A stretch of 64,000 nt of DNA from Candidatus Sumerlaeota bacterium (lineage in GTDB: Bacteria; Sumerlaeota; Sumerlaeia; SLMS01; JAHLLQ01), in contig JASGMJ010000014.1 of NCBI GenBank assembly GCA_030156535.1, positions 1-64,000 of the forward strand, read 5' to 3'. Below are positions 44,418 through 54,244 of this stretch, in pieces. The position numbers and the translations under genes are program-made. Numbering within the stretch: the first letter of the stretch is position 1; the number at the start of each line of letters is the position of its first letter. Under the pieces are notes generated by a model, which was not told the DNA's origin, did no database searches, and worked only from the letters and a program-made list of their open reading frames with translations.

Positions 44418-45719
44418 TTATGCGCTGGCAACGTAGGCGTCGATGCTTTCCCGCAACGTCTTGAAAATCCACGCCCTCTTCTCGTCGTTCGTTTCCAGCA
44501 ATGTCGTGCGGAATCCTTCGAGCGAGCAGTGGAATCCCGTCAACGGAACGATCACGATGCCCGTCGCTCCCATAAGGTAGTAGACGAAGCGCTTGTCCGG
44601 CGCCACGCCCTTCACCAGTTGTTCGATGCGTTCGCGCACCTGGGGGTTCTCGATCGGCAGGGTTTGCTTCTCGTTCAGTGCCCCGGGCTGGAACATCACG
44701 GTGAGGTAGAACGCGCCGCCCGGCGGATTGATGAGCACCGAATCGCAGCCATCAAAGGCCGCCACGGCTTCCTTCACGCGCTTGGCAAACATCGCCTCGC
44801 GCCCCGCCAGATGCGCGGGGTAGCGTGTGTCTCCCATGACCAGCGGGATCGACATCTGGGGGAGCGTCGTCGAGGACACTTCCAGGCGCTTTGCGGCCAG
44901 AAGGCTCTTCGCGTAATCATCGAAGATCTCGTTGTTCTTATGGTTGAGCACCTCGACCCATCCGCAGCGCGAGCCCGGCCACGGGTACTCCTTGCTGATG
45001 CCGCGCATCGCGAGCGTCGGCACATCGCCCGCCCATTCGCTGGCGTGCAGGTGGGGCGATCCGTTATAAACGATGTGCGAGTAGATCTCGTCAGTGATCA
45101 GAAAGATGCGGTTTTGGCGGGCGATTTCGGCGATTTCCTCAAGCAGCGCGCGCGGGTAGACCGCGCCCGTCGGATTGTCCGGCGTGATGAGCAGAATGCC
45201 TGCGATCGAATCGTTGTACTTTACCTTGTTTCGGATGTCGTCCACGTCCGGCATCCAGTTGTTGTGGGGGTCCAGGTTGTAGGTGACGTGGTTGTAGCCC
45301 GAGTGTGCGGCTTCGGCGGAGGAGTGCGTGCTGTAGGCGGGCGACGGCCCCAGGATGCGGGCCTCGCGGCGGAGAAAACCGTACACCTTGGCCACGGCGT
45401 CGCCCAGGCCGTTGAAGAACAGAATGTCCTCGGGCGTCACCGTCACCCCGCCGCGCCGGTTCACCTGCTCGGCCAGGAAAGTGCGCGTCTCGGGTACGCC
45501 AGCCGTGTCGCAGTATCCCCAGCTCTTGGGGTTGTCCACCAGTCCTCGGACGATGCCGCGAATCCAGTCGGGCGGCACTTCGCCCTTTTCGACCGGGTCG
45601 CCGATGTTCTCCCACGTGATGTCCATCCCCAGTGCCCGCAGTTGCTTGGCGACGGCGACGATTTCGCGGATTTCGTAAATCAGGCTGGCTGCACCAACGT
45701 GGACAATGTTGCGTCTCAT
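44418..45719 (-). CDS. PLP-dependent class I/II aminotransferase
   Basis: A 433-residue fold-type I aminotransferase. DNPTG at 181-185, Asp210 in ITDEIYSHIVY and the Schiff-base Lys243 in ISKEYPWPGSRCGW are the expected landmarks. The start MRRNIVHVGAASLIYEIREIV matches a distinct aminotransferase subgroup related to aspartate/alanine aminotransferases. Substrate unknown. ATG 45719 is preferred to GTG 45749 because similarity begins there. It is divergent from the hybrid kinase gene across 300 bp that contain a strong palindrome. Confidence 0.91.
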   Translation of the reverse strand: MRRNIVHVGAASLIYEIREIVAVAKQLRALGMDITWENIGDPVEKGEVPPDWIRGIVRGLVDNPKSWGYCDTAGVPETRTFLAEQVNRRGGVTVTPEDILFFNGLGDAVAKVYGFLRREARILGPSPAYSTHSSAEAAHSGYNHVTYNLDPHNNWMPDVDDIRNKVKYNDSIAGILLITPDNPTGAVYPRALLEEIAEIARQNRIFLITDEIYSHIVYNGSPHLHASEWAGDVPTLAMRGISKEYPWPGSRCGWVEVLNHKNNEIFDDYAKSLLAAKRLEVSSTTLPQMSIPLVMGDTRYPAHLAGREAMFAKRVKEAVAAFDGCDSVLINPPGGAFYLTVMFQPGALNEKQTLPIENPQVRERIEQLVKGVAPDKRFVYYLMGATGIVIVPLTGFHCSLEGFRTTLLETNDEKRAWIFKTLRESIDAYVASA

Positions 45720-45889
45720 TCTGCGGGTACCTTTCTGTGAGCGTGACACGGACTGCGGCGCACCTCGCCCCCGAGCGTCAAGAACGGGATGGCATCACGG
45801 CATCGCCCGGGAAATAAAACGCCTCGCGTCTTTCAACGGTGCCCGCCGTCCCCGGAACGCTTCCCGCCTTGCGTGCTGAGGGATACAGC

Positions 45890-45936
45890 TTGCGTTGCAT
45901 CGCGATTGTGACTCACAAATTCTGCAAGCGACGCAA
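45890..45936. promoter_or_regulatory. Nested palindromes between aminotransferase and histidine kinase
   Basis: TTGTGA-C-TCACAA (45906-45918) is a perfect 13-bp palindrome. It is centred within a wider dyad, TTGCGT.TGCA (45890-45899) against TGCA....ACGCAA (45923-45936). The region is the divergent promoter gap, 300 bp long, with no gene. It is a candidate binding site for a regulator of one or both neighbours. Confidence 0.45.
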
Positions 45937-46019
45937 ATAAGGCACGATACCCGCTGCCGTTCGGGGCACCGCCTTCCCCCTGACTTTTGTCCTCCACCTA
46001 CCCCGAGCGCCGCGAAACC

Positions 46020-48365
46020 ATGACGCCCACGCCCAAGCCAGTTCATCCCGGGATACTTTCTCCCCCGAGCCATCTGTTGTCGATGGTTTACGAGAACATG
46101 TCCGACGGCGTCGTCATTGCCGAAGTGAACGGACGCATCCTTTATGCAAATCCCGCAATGCTTCTCGTGCTCGGTATGAGTACCGAGGATTTGGCGGGAT
46201 GCCACTGGACAGACGTTTTTCCCGAAGGCTTCAAGCCCGCCGAGTCCAGCGCCTCCAGCACCTCCGTCATTTTCGACATCGTCCGTCCCGACGGCAGAAA
46301 ACGCACGTTGATCGCAAAGTCCTTCGATCTCACGGGCGAGCCCCCGCTGAGGGTTTCGATCCTGCGCGACGTTACCAGGCGGCGCGAGGCCCAGGCGCGT
46401 CTGATGGAGAGCGAGGAGCGCTTCCGCACGATTGTCGAGGCGCTGCCACTCCCTGTCGTGATCTGTCAGGCCCGCGAGCAACGCATCCTTTTCGCCAATG
46501 ATCGCGCCGCCGTGTATTTCGTCACATCGCCGGGAGAACTCGAAGGCCGCATGGCCCCGCACCTGTTCTACGAGGCGGGGACCCATAATCACCTGCTCGA
46601 CAACATTGGCCGTCACGGCACTGTCCGCGATATTGAAGTGCAGATTCGCAAGGACCGGGGCCAGCTCGCCTGGGCTCACGTCTCCGGCCAGCAAATCCGC
46701 TATGCCGGCGAGCCCGCGCTCCTGCTCAGCTTTCTCGACATCACCGAGCGCCGCCGCTCCGAGGAAAAGCTACGCCTCAACGAGCGCCGCTACCGCACCG
46801 CCATCGCCCAGGCAGATGCCGTCCTCTACATGTTCGACGTGACAGCCCAGAAGTACCTCTTTCTCGATTCGGGGATCGAGCGCCTGTGCGGCTACACTCC
46901 CGATCAGTTCACCCCCGCGTTGCGCGACTCCATCCTGCTCGAAAGCATTCCCAGAGGCGATGCCGCGGGCATGAGCCATGCCGCCGCCATCCAGGAGGCC
47001 AAGAGCCAGCGTCTGCGCTGGAAGGCCGACTATCGGATTCGCGCCAAGGACGGCACCGAGCGCTGGCTCTCAGACTCCTCGGTACCCATCGAAGACGAGG
47101 AGATTGGCTCTCATCTGGCCTACATCGGGATTCTTCAGGACGTTACCGAGCGCCGGAACACCGAGCAGGCCCTGCACGAATCCCAGGAACGGCTTCATCA
47201 GGTACAGAAGCTTGAGGCACTCGGCCGTCTGGCCGGCGTCATCAGCCACGATTTCAGCAACCTGCTCACCGCCATCATCGGCAATTGCCAGCTTGGCCTT
47301 GAGCAGCTCGACGACCCCGCCGTCCTGCGCAATTCGCTTGAAGAGATCGCCGAGACGGCCGACCGCTCGGGCAGGCTGATCCGCCAGTTGCTCGACTTCT
47401 GCCGCGAGGTGCCTTCCAGCCGCGAAATCATCGACCTCAACGACGTGACAAGTGGCATGACCCGCCTGATCCAGCGCCTCATCGGCGAGACCGTCACGCT
47501 CGAGTTTTCGGCTTCCGCCTCCCCCCTGCCTGTGGATGCTGCCCGCAGTCCCCTGGATCAAGTCGTCATGAATCTGGCCGTCAACGCCCGCGATGCCATG
47601 CCGCAGGGAGGTACCCTGCGCATCACGGCGGAGCGCAAGGAAGTGCTGACGGCCTTCGATACATCCACGGGTCCGTTGGGGGCGGGGGATTACGCCGTGC
47701 TCGCCGTCACGGACACCGGCCACGGAATCTCGCCAGAAATCGCGGCGAAAATCTTCGATCCCTTCTTCACGACGAAGGGGCCGGGGGCCGGAACGGGACT
47801 CGGTCTTTCAGCCGTGTATGGGATTGTTCGCCGCTTTCACGGTGGCGTTCAGGTGCAGAGCCGCCCCGGCCAGGGAACCACTTTCAGCGTCTATCTCCCT
47901 CTCGTTTCGGGCGACGAAGCCTCCCGCCGGCGGGCATCCACCCCCCATGCCGCAGTCCGCCATACTTCTGCAGGACGGACTGCCCGGAGTATCCTTCTGG
48001 TCGAGGACGACGCGGGCGTCCGCACCCCCACGGCGCTCTTTCTGCGCCGCCGGGGCTATGACGTCACAGAAGCCGGCTGCGCCGAAGAAGCTCTCCAACT
48101 TCTACGGAATCAGCGCTCAACGATTGACCTGATTATCACCGACCTTGTGATGCCGGGCATGAGCGGTCTCCAGTTCCTCGGCTTGGTCCGGGAATTCTCT
48201 CCCGCCGCCAGGTCCATTCTCATGTCCGGTTATGCCAGCGATCTCGCTCCTCTCGATCTCTCGAACCTCGATCTCTCGGCAGTCATCGAAAAACCGTTCT
48301 CCCCGCGCAACTTGCTCGCGAGCATTCGCGAATGCCTTGGAGAACCGGAGGCGGAACCCCACTGA
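46020..48365 (+). CDS. Soluble hybrid histidine kinase with three PAS domains and C-terminal receiver
   Basis: A 781-residue sensor without TM. Three PAS units (starting near residues 25, 135 and 255) are followed by a HisKA box [13 protein letters not shown] with phospho-His about 410. The ATPase boxes are [10 protein letters not shown] and DTGHGIS, with [14 protein letters not shown]-terminal receiver has phospho-acceptor Asp about 708 in [12 protein letters not shown] and Lys in EKPFSP. It senses a cytoplasmic or redox/ligand signal through PAS and passes phosphate internally. ATG 46020 is chosen over an upstream TTG. No response regulator is adjacent; the two sigma-54 regulators in the window are possible partners. 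Confidence 0.92.
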   Translation: MTPTPKPVHPGILSPPSHLLSMVYENMSDGVVIAEVNGRILYANPAMLLVLGMSTEDLAGCHWTDVFPEGFKPAESSASSTSVIFDIVRPDGRKRTLIAKSFDLTGEPPLRVSILRDVTRRREAQARLMESEERFRTIVEALPLPVVICQAREQRILFANDRAAVYFVTSPGELEGRMAPHLFYEAGTHNHLLDNIGRHGTVRDIEVQIRKDRGQLAWAHVSGQQIRYAGEPALLLSFLDITERRRSEEKLRLNERRYRTAIAQADAVLYMFDVTAQKYLFLDSGIERLCGYTPDQFTPALRDSILLESIPRGDAAGMSHAAAIQEAKSQRLRWKADYRIRAKDGTERWLSDSSVPIEDEEIGSHLAYIGILQDVTERRNTEQALHESQERLHQVQKLEALGRLAGVISHDFSNLLTAIIGNCQLGLEQLDDPAVLRNSLEEIAETADRSGRLIRQLLDFCREVPSSREIIDLNDVTSGMTRLIQRLIGETVTLEFSASASPLPVDAARSPLDQVVMNLAVNARDAMPQGGTLRITAERKEVLTAFDTSTGPLGAGDYAVLAVTDTGHGISPEIAAKIFDPFFTTKGPGAGTGLGLSAVYGIVRRFHGGVQVQSRPGQGTTFSVYLPLVSGDEASRRRASTPHAAVRHTSAGRTARSILLVEDDAGVRTPTALFLRRRGYDVTEAGCAEEALQLLRNQRSTIDLIITDLVMPGMSGLQFLGLVREFSPAARSILMSGYASDLAPLDLSNLDLSAVIEKPFSPRNLLASIRECLGEPEAEPH

Positions 48366-48402
48366 GATCAGTTTTCCCCCAGTCCTTGCAATTGCGATTG
48401 GG

Positions 48403-48431
48403 GTTGACGAGTCCCACCACCCCCCAAACAA
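48403..48431 (+). promoter_or_regulatory. Possible sigma-70-type promoter of the gspE-gspF operon
   Basis: TTGACG (48403-48408) is followed after 17 nt by AACAAT (48426-48431). Five of six and four of six bases match consensus, and it lies about 90 nt before the gspE start. Confidence 0.4.
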
Positions 48432-48520
48432 TAGGCCGGTGTAACTAGAGTTGCAACCGGGGGATGCGGCCGACAAGTCTTGCCCCCGTACCCGATGCCG
48501 CACCCAAGGAGAACACCCCC

Positions 48521-50380
48521 ATGGCGTCAGCGATGGAACGAAGACTCGGAGAAATGCTCGTCTCCGATGGAGTCGTCTCCGCTGAGGATCTCGAAAAGGT
48601 TCTCAAGGAACAAGAAGCCACCGATGGCAGTCTCGGACGCATCCTCGTGGACATGGGCCTCGCGAGCGAATGGGAAATGGCTGCCGCTCTCGGCAAGCAG
48701 CTCAACGTCCCCTTTATCACGCTTTCTCATTATGATATCGACCGGATGGTGCTCGAAGCCATTCCGGTCAACATCGTCAAGAAGTACAAGATCGTCCCCG
48801 TCGACAAGACCGGAGATACGCTGACCATCGCCCTCTCCGACCCCTCCAACATCTTCCTGCTCGACGAGATCAAGATCCTCACCAAGAGCCAGATCATTCC
48901 GGTCATCTCGTTTGAGTCCGACATCACGGAAGCCATTCGCCGCTACTATGGAAACCAGGCGGATGGCGGCAATTTCGACGAGATGCTCAAGGAAATCTCG
49001 GACGACGATTTCCGCTCGATTCAGGAGGAACTTGAATCCGAGCAGCTCGACTACCTTTCGGGCGAGGAAGAAGAGAACGCGGAAGAAGAGGACGCCGAAG
49101 TCAACGACGCGCCCGTCATCCAGCTCGTCAATCAGATGGTAATGGACGCAATCAAGGCGGGCGCCTCGGATATTCACATCGAGCCCTTTGAGAAAGTCGT
49201 CCGGTTGCGCTATCGCATTGACGGCGTGCTGCACGAGTTCTCCCCGCCACCCAAGAAGTTCCAGAACGCCATTTGCTCGCGCGTCAAAATTCTTTCCGAA
49301 CTCGACATCTCGGAGAAGCGCCTTCCCCAGGACGGACGCTTCCGCATCAAGATGAAGAACCGGGCCATCGACTTCCGTGTTTCGACCTGCCCGGTGGTCC
49401 ATGGCGAGAAGATCGTCATTCGTATTCTCGACCAGGGAAACCTGATGCTCGACATGAGCGAGTTGGGCTTCGATCCCGAGGAACTCGACAAGATCGAAAC
49501 GGCCATCAACATGCCCTGGGGCATGGCGCTCATCACCGGCCCCACCGGTTCGGGCAAGTCCACCACGCTGTACTCCGCGCTCTCCAGCATCAACGATCCC
49601 ACCAAGAACATCAGCACCATTGAGGACCCCGTCGAATACAACCTCAAGGGGGTCAATCAGGTGCAGGCGCGTCCGGATATCGGGCTGACGTTCTCCCGCG
49701 GGCTGAAAGCCTTCCTGCGCCAGGACCCCGACATCATCATGATCGGCGAAATCCGCGACTTGGAAACGGGTGAGATCGCCATCAAGGCGGCCCTTACGGG
49801 CCACTTGGTGCTCTCCACCATCCATACAAATGATGCCCCCTCCACCCCCCAGCGCATGGTCAACATGGGCATTGAAGCGTTCCTTGTCAGCGCCTCGCTT
49901 GTTCTCATCGAGGCCCAGCGCCTCGTTCGCCGCGTCTGCAAGAATTGCAAGCGCGAGTACGACCCCGACCCCGAGTTGCTCAAGGCTCTTGGCATCCGCG
50001 ACAAGGACGTCAAATTCTCCAAGGGTGGTGGGTGCGAGGCGTGCCGCAACACGGGCAAGAAGGGCCGCGTCGGCCTCTATGAAGTGCTCGCTGTATCCGA
50101 CGTGCTTCGCGATGCCATCACCGCCGAAATGCCCGTCAACCGTCTCAAGATGCTTGCAATCAAGGAAGGGATGCGGACGCTTCGCATGGCGGGTGTCCGC
50201 AAGTGCATTCAGGGAGTCGCCGCTATCGAGGACGTTCTGGGTGCCACCATGGCCGATGAACTTGATGAGGACGATCTGGCTGGTATCACAAAGGGAGCGG
50301 AAGAAGAACACACGCCAGTGCTCGACGACGATCTTGAGCTTCCTACCAACGCCGAGTCCGTTGCCGGTCATGTGTCGTAG
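48521..50380 (+). CDS. gspE: GspE/PilB-family secretion or type IV pilus assembly ATPase
   Basis: A 619-residue hexameric ATPase. An N-terminal MshEN/GspE-N domain (LGEMLVSDGVVSAEDLEKVL and onward) precedes an acidic insert (SGEEEENAEEEDAE). The catalytic core follows: Walker A GPTGSGKSTT, Asp box TIEDPVEY, Walker B DIIMIGEIRD and His box GHLVLSTIHTND. Four cysteines (VCKNC and GCEACRNTG) form the usual zinc site. It powers pseudopilus or pilus extension at the inner membrane. ATG 48521 has AAGGAG upstream. It is followed 73 bp later by gspF. No pilin, peptidase or secretin gene is in the window, so secretion versus pilus cannot be decided. Confidence 0.93.
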   Translation: MASAMERRLGEMLVSDGVVSAEDLEKVLKEQEATDGSLGRILVDMGLASEWEMAAALGKQLNVPFITLSHYDIDRMVLEAIPVNIVKKYKIVPVDKTGDTLTIALSDPSNIFLLDEIKILTKSQIIPVISFESDITEAIRRYYGNQADGGNFDEMLKEISDDDFRSIQEELESEQLDYLSGEEEENAEEEDAEVNDAPVIQLVNQMVMDAIKAGASDIHIEPFEKVVRLRYRIDGVLHEFSPPPKKFQNAICSRVKILSELDISEKRLPQDGRFRIKMKNRAIDFRVSTCPVVHGEKIVIRILDQGNLMLDMSELGFDPEELDKIETAINMPWGMALITGPTGSGKSTTLYSALSSINDPTKNISTIEDPVEYNLKGVNQVQARPDIGLTFSRGLKAFLRQDPDIIMIGEIRDLETGEIAIKAALTGHLVLSTIHTNDAPSTPQRMVNMGIEAFLVSASLVLIEAQRLVRRVCKNCKREYDPDPELLKALGIRDKDVKFSKGGGCEACRNTGKKGRVGLYEVLAVSDVLRDAITAEMPVNRLKMLAIKEGMRTLRMAGVRKCIQGVAAIEDVLGATMADELDEDDLAGITKGAEEEHTPVLDDDLELPTNAESVAGHVS

Positions 50381-50453
50381 CAGGCTGTCTCATTCCACCC
50401 GTTCCGGCGGATACACTCCGGACGAAACCTAACCTTCAGGAGACCGCATTAGA

Positions 50454-51671
50454 ATGCCTACCTACCAATACGTCGCGAGGGCGGCGGACGGCCGCGTTGT
50501 CAACGGCACGGCCGAAGCGTCCGACCAGCAATCCGTTGTTCAGATGCTCCGCGAAAAGGGCCTCATGCCGACCTCCATCAAGGTGGGAGGAGGGGTAAAG
50601 AAGGCGGGAGCAAAGAGGCGCAAGGGCAAGGGCGGACGGACGAAGCTCGACGACCTCGTGATCTTCTCCCAGCAGATGGCCGTCATGATCCGCGCCGGCC
50701 TGCCCCTGATCGAAGTCCTCGACATTCTCGCCGAGCAGACCGAACGCCGTTCTCTGGCCGCCGTCGTCCGTCAGGTCGAGAAGGACGTTGAAGCCGGCGA
50801 GTCCCTGACCGAGGCCATGGTCAAGCACTCCAACGTCTTCAACACCTTCTACCTCTCCATGATCAAGGCCGGTGAGGCCTCCGGTATGCTCGACTCCACG
50901 CTGGAGCAGGTCGCCGTCTACCTGGAGCGCACCGCAAGCCTTCAGCGCAAAATCAAGATGGCCACCATGTATCCGGCCACCGTCTCCTTCATCGCTATCG
51001 TCATCACCATCTTCCTGCTCATCAAGGTCGTTCCCGTTTTCGGCGAGATTTTCTCCGACCTTGGCGGTACCCTGCCTTTCCCCACCCGCGTCGTCCTTTT
51101 TGCTTCCGGGTTCGTTCAGGATAAGTGGTGGTTGCTTCTCGGGGCCGCCTTCCTCTTCTGGCTCTTTCTCTGGCAGTACGGCAAGACCAAGCAGGGGCGC
51201 TACAATCTCGACAGCATCAAGCTCAAGATTCCCATCTTCGGGCCCCTTTTCCTCAAGACCGCCGTGGCCCGCTTTGCCCGCACGCTCAGCACCCTGATCC
51301 GCTCGGGCGTCAACATCCTGTACGCCCTCGATATCGTCGCCAAGACTGCCGGCAACGCCCGCATGGAAGCAGCCGTCATCAAGACCAAGGCCAGCATCCA
51401 GAGCGGCGAATCGCTGACCAAGCCGTTGGCCGACTCCAACGTCTTCCCCCCCATGGTGACGCGTATGATCGACGTCGGGGAGAAAACCGGTGCTCTGGAG
51501 AGTATGCTGACCAAGATTGCCGACTTCTACGAGGATCAGGTTTCGACGGCCGTCGCGGGCCTGACCTCCCTGATCGAGCCACTGCTCATTGTTTTCCTGG
51601 GCGTGGTTGTCGGCTTCATCGTCATCGCCATGTTCATGCCGATGTTCAAGATGATCGAACTGCTCAGTTAG
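50454..51671 (+). CDS. gspF: GspF/PilC-family inner-membrane platform protein
   Basis: A 405-residue protein with an N-terminal GspF-specific domain (YQYVARAADGRVVNGTAEA). It is followed by two repeats of the T2SSF domain, each a helical bundle, with TM segments near residues 170-190, 220-240 and at the C-terminus. FSQQMAVMIRAGLPLIEVL and FARTLSTLIRSGVNILYAL mark the two repeats. It anchors the GspE/PilB ATPase and helps polymerise pseudopilins. AGGAGA lies before ATG 50454. It belongs to the gspE operon and is followed by an unknown one-TM protein. Confidence 0.94.
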   Translation: MPTYQYVARAADGRVVNGTAEASDQQSVVQMLREKGLMPTSIKVGGGVKKAGAKRRKGKGGRTKLDDLVIFSQQMAVMIRAGLPLIEVLDILAEQTERRSLAAVVRQVEKDVEAGESLTEAMVKHSNVFNTFYLSMIKAGEASGMLDSTLEQVAVYLERTASLQRKIKMATMYPATVSFIAIVITIFLLIKVVPVFGEIFSDLGGTLPFPTRVVLFASGFVQDKWWLLLGAAFLFWLFLWQYGKTKQGRYNLDSIKLKIPIFGPLFLKTAVARFARTLSTLIRSGVNILYALDIVAKTAGNARMEAAVIKTKASIQSGESLTKPLADSNVFPPMVTRMIDVGEKTGALESMLTKIADFYEDQVSTAVAGLTSLIEPLLIVFLGVVVGFIVIAMFMPMFKMIELLS

Positions 51672-51776
51672 CGCGAACAGTCCCTTCCTGCTTGCGCCCC
51701 GGTTGGCCACGGCGAGACAAACGCCTTGGCACTCGGGGCGCACCCGTTTAAGCCCTCCTCAAGGTCGCTTGGCAGC

Positions 51777-52808
51777 ATGATTAATCCCCTTCTTGAACGA
51801 CGCTACGCGGACTGCACGGAACTCATCGACGCCTGGAAGGGCTTCATGGAGTTCTTTAACAAGGCCATCAAGGAAGAAAACTTCCAGCCCACGCCCGAAA
51901 TGGAGCAGGCCTTCCTCGATTCCAAAGCCCGCATCGCCATGCTTCACGACTCCTTCATGGCTTCGCTCAAGCACGATCAGAACGTCGGGCAGAACATGCT
52001 GTCCATCGTCAACCGCTCCATCACCCTGCGGCACCTGCGCAAGTTCAACCCCGCCGACCAGAAGAAAATCGAGATCGAGTGGCACGAGTGCTACCTCCTC
52101 CTCAATGAGACCACCAGCCGTCTGGCCGAGGAACGCGAGCGCCTGGCCGAGGTCAACGAGGTCGCGTGGAAGCTGGGCAAGATGCGCGAACGCCTCTTCG
52201 TGACCCTCAAGGCCTTCTTTACTTCCATCTACTTCAAGATCATCGTGGCTGTCGGCATTCTTGGCGGCCTCATTTTCGCCTTTGTTGCCACCGAGTACGA
52301 TGCACTCCGTACCGTCAAGGGCATCGGCGAACCCTACCAGTCCTTCCTCGACTTCCGCCGCGACACCATGGGGATGGATTCTTCCTACAGCAGCCTCGGC
52401 AAGTTGCTCGACGGCAAGCTCTCGGAAGAAAAACTCCCCGATGGCTTCAAGCGCCGCGAACAGGAAAACAAACAGGACGTTGTTGCCAACACCTTCGCTC
52501 AGGTCTTCGAGGTTGATGGCACCGACGCGGCCGAGTTCCTCAACAGCGCCACGGAGTTCAAGGGCGTCGCTTTCTCCCAGCCCGATGGCCCCGAAGTGAC
52601 GGCGTACCTCTTCTACTGGTTTGAGCCACAGCCCGCCAAGCGCTTCACCTATGCCTTCGACAACGAAGCCAGCAACCCCCAGAACCCCACCATGGAGTAT
52701 CTGGGCAACCTGTACACCGTCTTCTACGACAACAATGTGCTCGTGATTCTTGGCGGACCCCGCAAGAACGATCAGGAACCCGTGCGCCGCCGGGTGTTCA
52801 AAAAGTAA
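51777..52808 (+). CDS. Hypothetical protein with one central TM, downstream of gspF
   Basis: The protein is 343 residues from ATG 51777 (AAGG upstream; an in-frame TTG lies 17 codons earlier). Residues 1-145 are helical and charged, with a likely coiled coil (TSRLAEERERLAEVNEVAWKL). One TM follows at about 147-170 (IIVAVGILGGLIFAFVATEY), then a mixed alpha/beta extracytoplasmic or cytoplasmic half. No signal peptide or enzyme motif is seen. Its place after gspE-gspF suggests an accessory of that machine, but I know no family that fits. Confidence 0.78.
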   Translation: MINPLLERRYADCTELIDAWKGFMEFFNKAIKEENFQPTPEMEQAFLDSKARIAMLHDSFMASLKHDQNVGQNMLSIVNRSITLRHLRKFNPADQKKIEIEWHECYLLLNETTSRLAEERERLAEVNEVAWKLGKMRERLFVTLKAFFTSIYFKIIVAVGILGGLIFAFVATEYDALRTVKGIGEPYQSFLDFRRDTMGMDSSYSSLGKLLDGKLSEEKLPDGFKRREQENKQDVVANTFAQVFEVDGTDAAEFLNSATEFKGVAFSQPDGPEVTAYLFYWFEPQPAKRFTYAFDNEASNPQNPTMEYLGNLYTVFYDNNVLVILGGPRKNDQEPVRRRVFKK

Positions 52809-52853
52809 CGACCGGGTGGCCCCATCTGGCCCGGGCCACCACCTTCGCGCCTG

Positions 52854-53987
52854 ATGAACAACGATGCCCTCGCTGCCTGGCTGACCCTCGCAAACACGGG
52901 GTTTTCGCACGCAGTTGTGCGGCGTCTGCTCGCCCGCTTTCCAGGGCCCGGGGGTATTCTCGGCGCCCCCGACCGGCTGCTCCAGAGCGAGGCTGGACTC
53001 GATTCCGGGCAGTGCCGCCGCCTTCGCGAAGCCCAGGAAGGGCACCTCCAGCTCCGCCGCCAGATCGACGTCTTTCATCGCTTCGGCATGAAGCTCGTTC
53101 ACTCAGGGCAGAGCGTTTATCCCGCTAATCTTCGAGCTGTTTCCGATCCGCCGCCGTTCCTCTTCGTGCGGGGGGAGCTCCGCGAGGAAGACCGCCTGGC
53201 CGTTGGCATAGTCGGCGCCCGGCTTTCCACTCCTTACGGTCTTGAGGTGGCCCGCCGCCTGGCTGTGGAACTGGCGCCCGTCGTCACCGTTATCAGCGGA
53301 CTCGCCCACGGCATCGACACGGCGGCGCACGCCAACACGCTGGACGCCGGGGGGCGCACCATCGGCGTCGCGGCCTGCGGGCTCGACCAGGACTACCCCC
53401 GTGGCGCGGGGCCGCTGCACGAACGAATCGTCGAATCCGGTGCTCTGGTGAGCTGCTTTCCGCCGCTGGCGGGCTGCGGGCGCGGCAACTTTCCGCGCCG
53501 CAACTACATCCTCGCCGGGCTGGGTCTTGCTCTTGTCGTCGTCGAGGCCACCGAGAAAAGTGGCTCGCTGGTGACGGCCGCCGCCGCCGTCGAGGAAAAC
53601 CGCGAAGTCTTCGCCGTTCCTTCCGACATCACCCGCCCTGCGGGCCGGGGAACGAACCGGCTGATCGCCGAGGGTGCCTGTGTCGTCACCGAACCCCTCG
53701 ACGTTCTTCGCCATCTCGAAGGGCGTCTTAGCAGCGAACTCGAAAGCCTTCGCCAGGCACGCGCCGCCACGCGTGCCGATCCCGCCGCTCCGCTCCCCGC
53801 CGAACTCTCCGCCGCCGAACAGGCACTGCTCACCCGCCTGCGCAGCGGCAAGGCGCTCCACGACGATTTGCTCGCCGCCTTCGTTCCGGACTCCTTCACC
53901 GTGGGGCAGATCTCGACGGCGTTGCTGCAGCTGGAAATGAAGGGGCTGGTCCGCCAGCTTCCCGGACGCGTGTACGAGGCAAGGTAG
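52854..53987 (+). CDS. dprA: DNA processing protein DprA
   Basis: A 377-residue protein. A SAM/HhH-like N-terminal region is followed by the Rossmann DprA core: YPANLRAVSDPP, VGIVGARLSTPYG, VISGLAHGIDTAAH and GSLVTAAAAVEENREVFAVP. It ends with a winged-helix DML1-like domain. DprA loads RecA on incoming single-stranded DNA during natural transformation. Being 45 bp behind the gspE-gspF-unknown genes, it may link that machine to DNA uptake, since type IV pilus-like systems drive competence; this is inference. No comEC or comEA is visible. Confidence 0.95.
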   Translation: MNNDALAAWLTLANTGFSHAVVRRLLARFPGPGGILGAPDRLLQSEAGLDSGQCRRLREAQEGHLQLRRQIDVFHRFGMKLVHSGQSVYPANLRAVSDPPPFLFVRGELREEDRLAVGIVGARLSTPYGLEVARRLAVELAPVVTVISGLAHGIDTAAHANTLDAGGRTIGVAACGLDQDYPRGAGPLHERIVESGALVSCFPPLAGCGRGNFPRRNYILAGLGLALVVVEATEKSGSLVTAAAAVEENREVFAVPSDITRPAGRGTNRLIAEGACVVTEPLDVLRHLEGRLSSELESLRQARAATRADPAAPLPAELSAAEQALLTRLRSGKALHDDLLAAFVPDSFTVGQISTALLQLEMKGLVRQLPGRVYEAR

Positions 53988-54244
53988 GAGCCCTCCGGCG
54001 TCGGTCAACATGTGCCTCTCCCGGACTCGTGCGACGGCTCCGGGAGAAGTCTTCGGCCCTCATTCTTCAGTTTTGGGATTGGTGAGCTGCGCGCCGCGAT
54101 CAAGGCATGTGTGATACAGATTTGCCCGCGTCCTGCCCGACCGCTATGCGTCCGGGGTCTCCAGTTCACGGAATCTGCGAGACGCACCTCCTCAGCGACT
54201 CGCAACGGGTAAAACCGAGAACCGAGAACTGAAGACTTCCCCCC
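53988..54244. repeat. Intergenic region with period-7 repeat (54211-54237)
   Basis: No gene is supported in this 257-bp gap. Near its end three heptamers read CCGAGAA, CCGAGAA, CTGAAGA in tandem. The last part, GAACTGAAGAC, is repeated exactly at 55712-55723, on the other side of the membrane-protein gene. Confidence 0.5.

Noticed and set aside
48527..50371. 614-codon minus-strand ORF across gspE
   Set aside because: Shadow of the conserved GspE ATPase frame.
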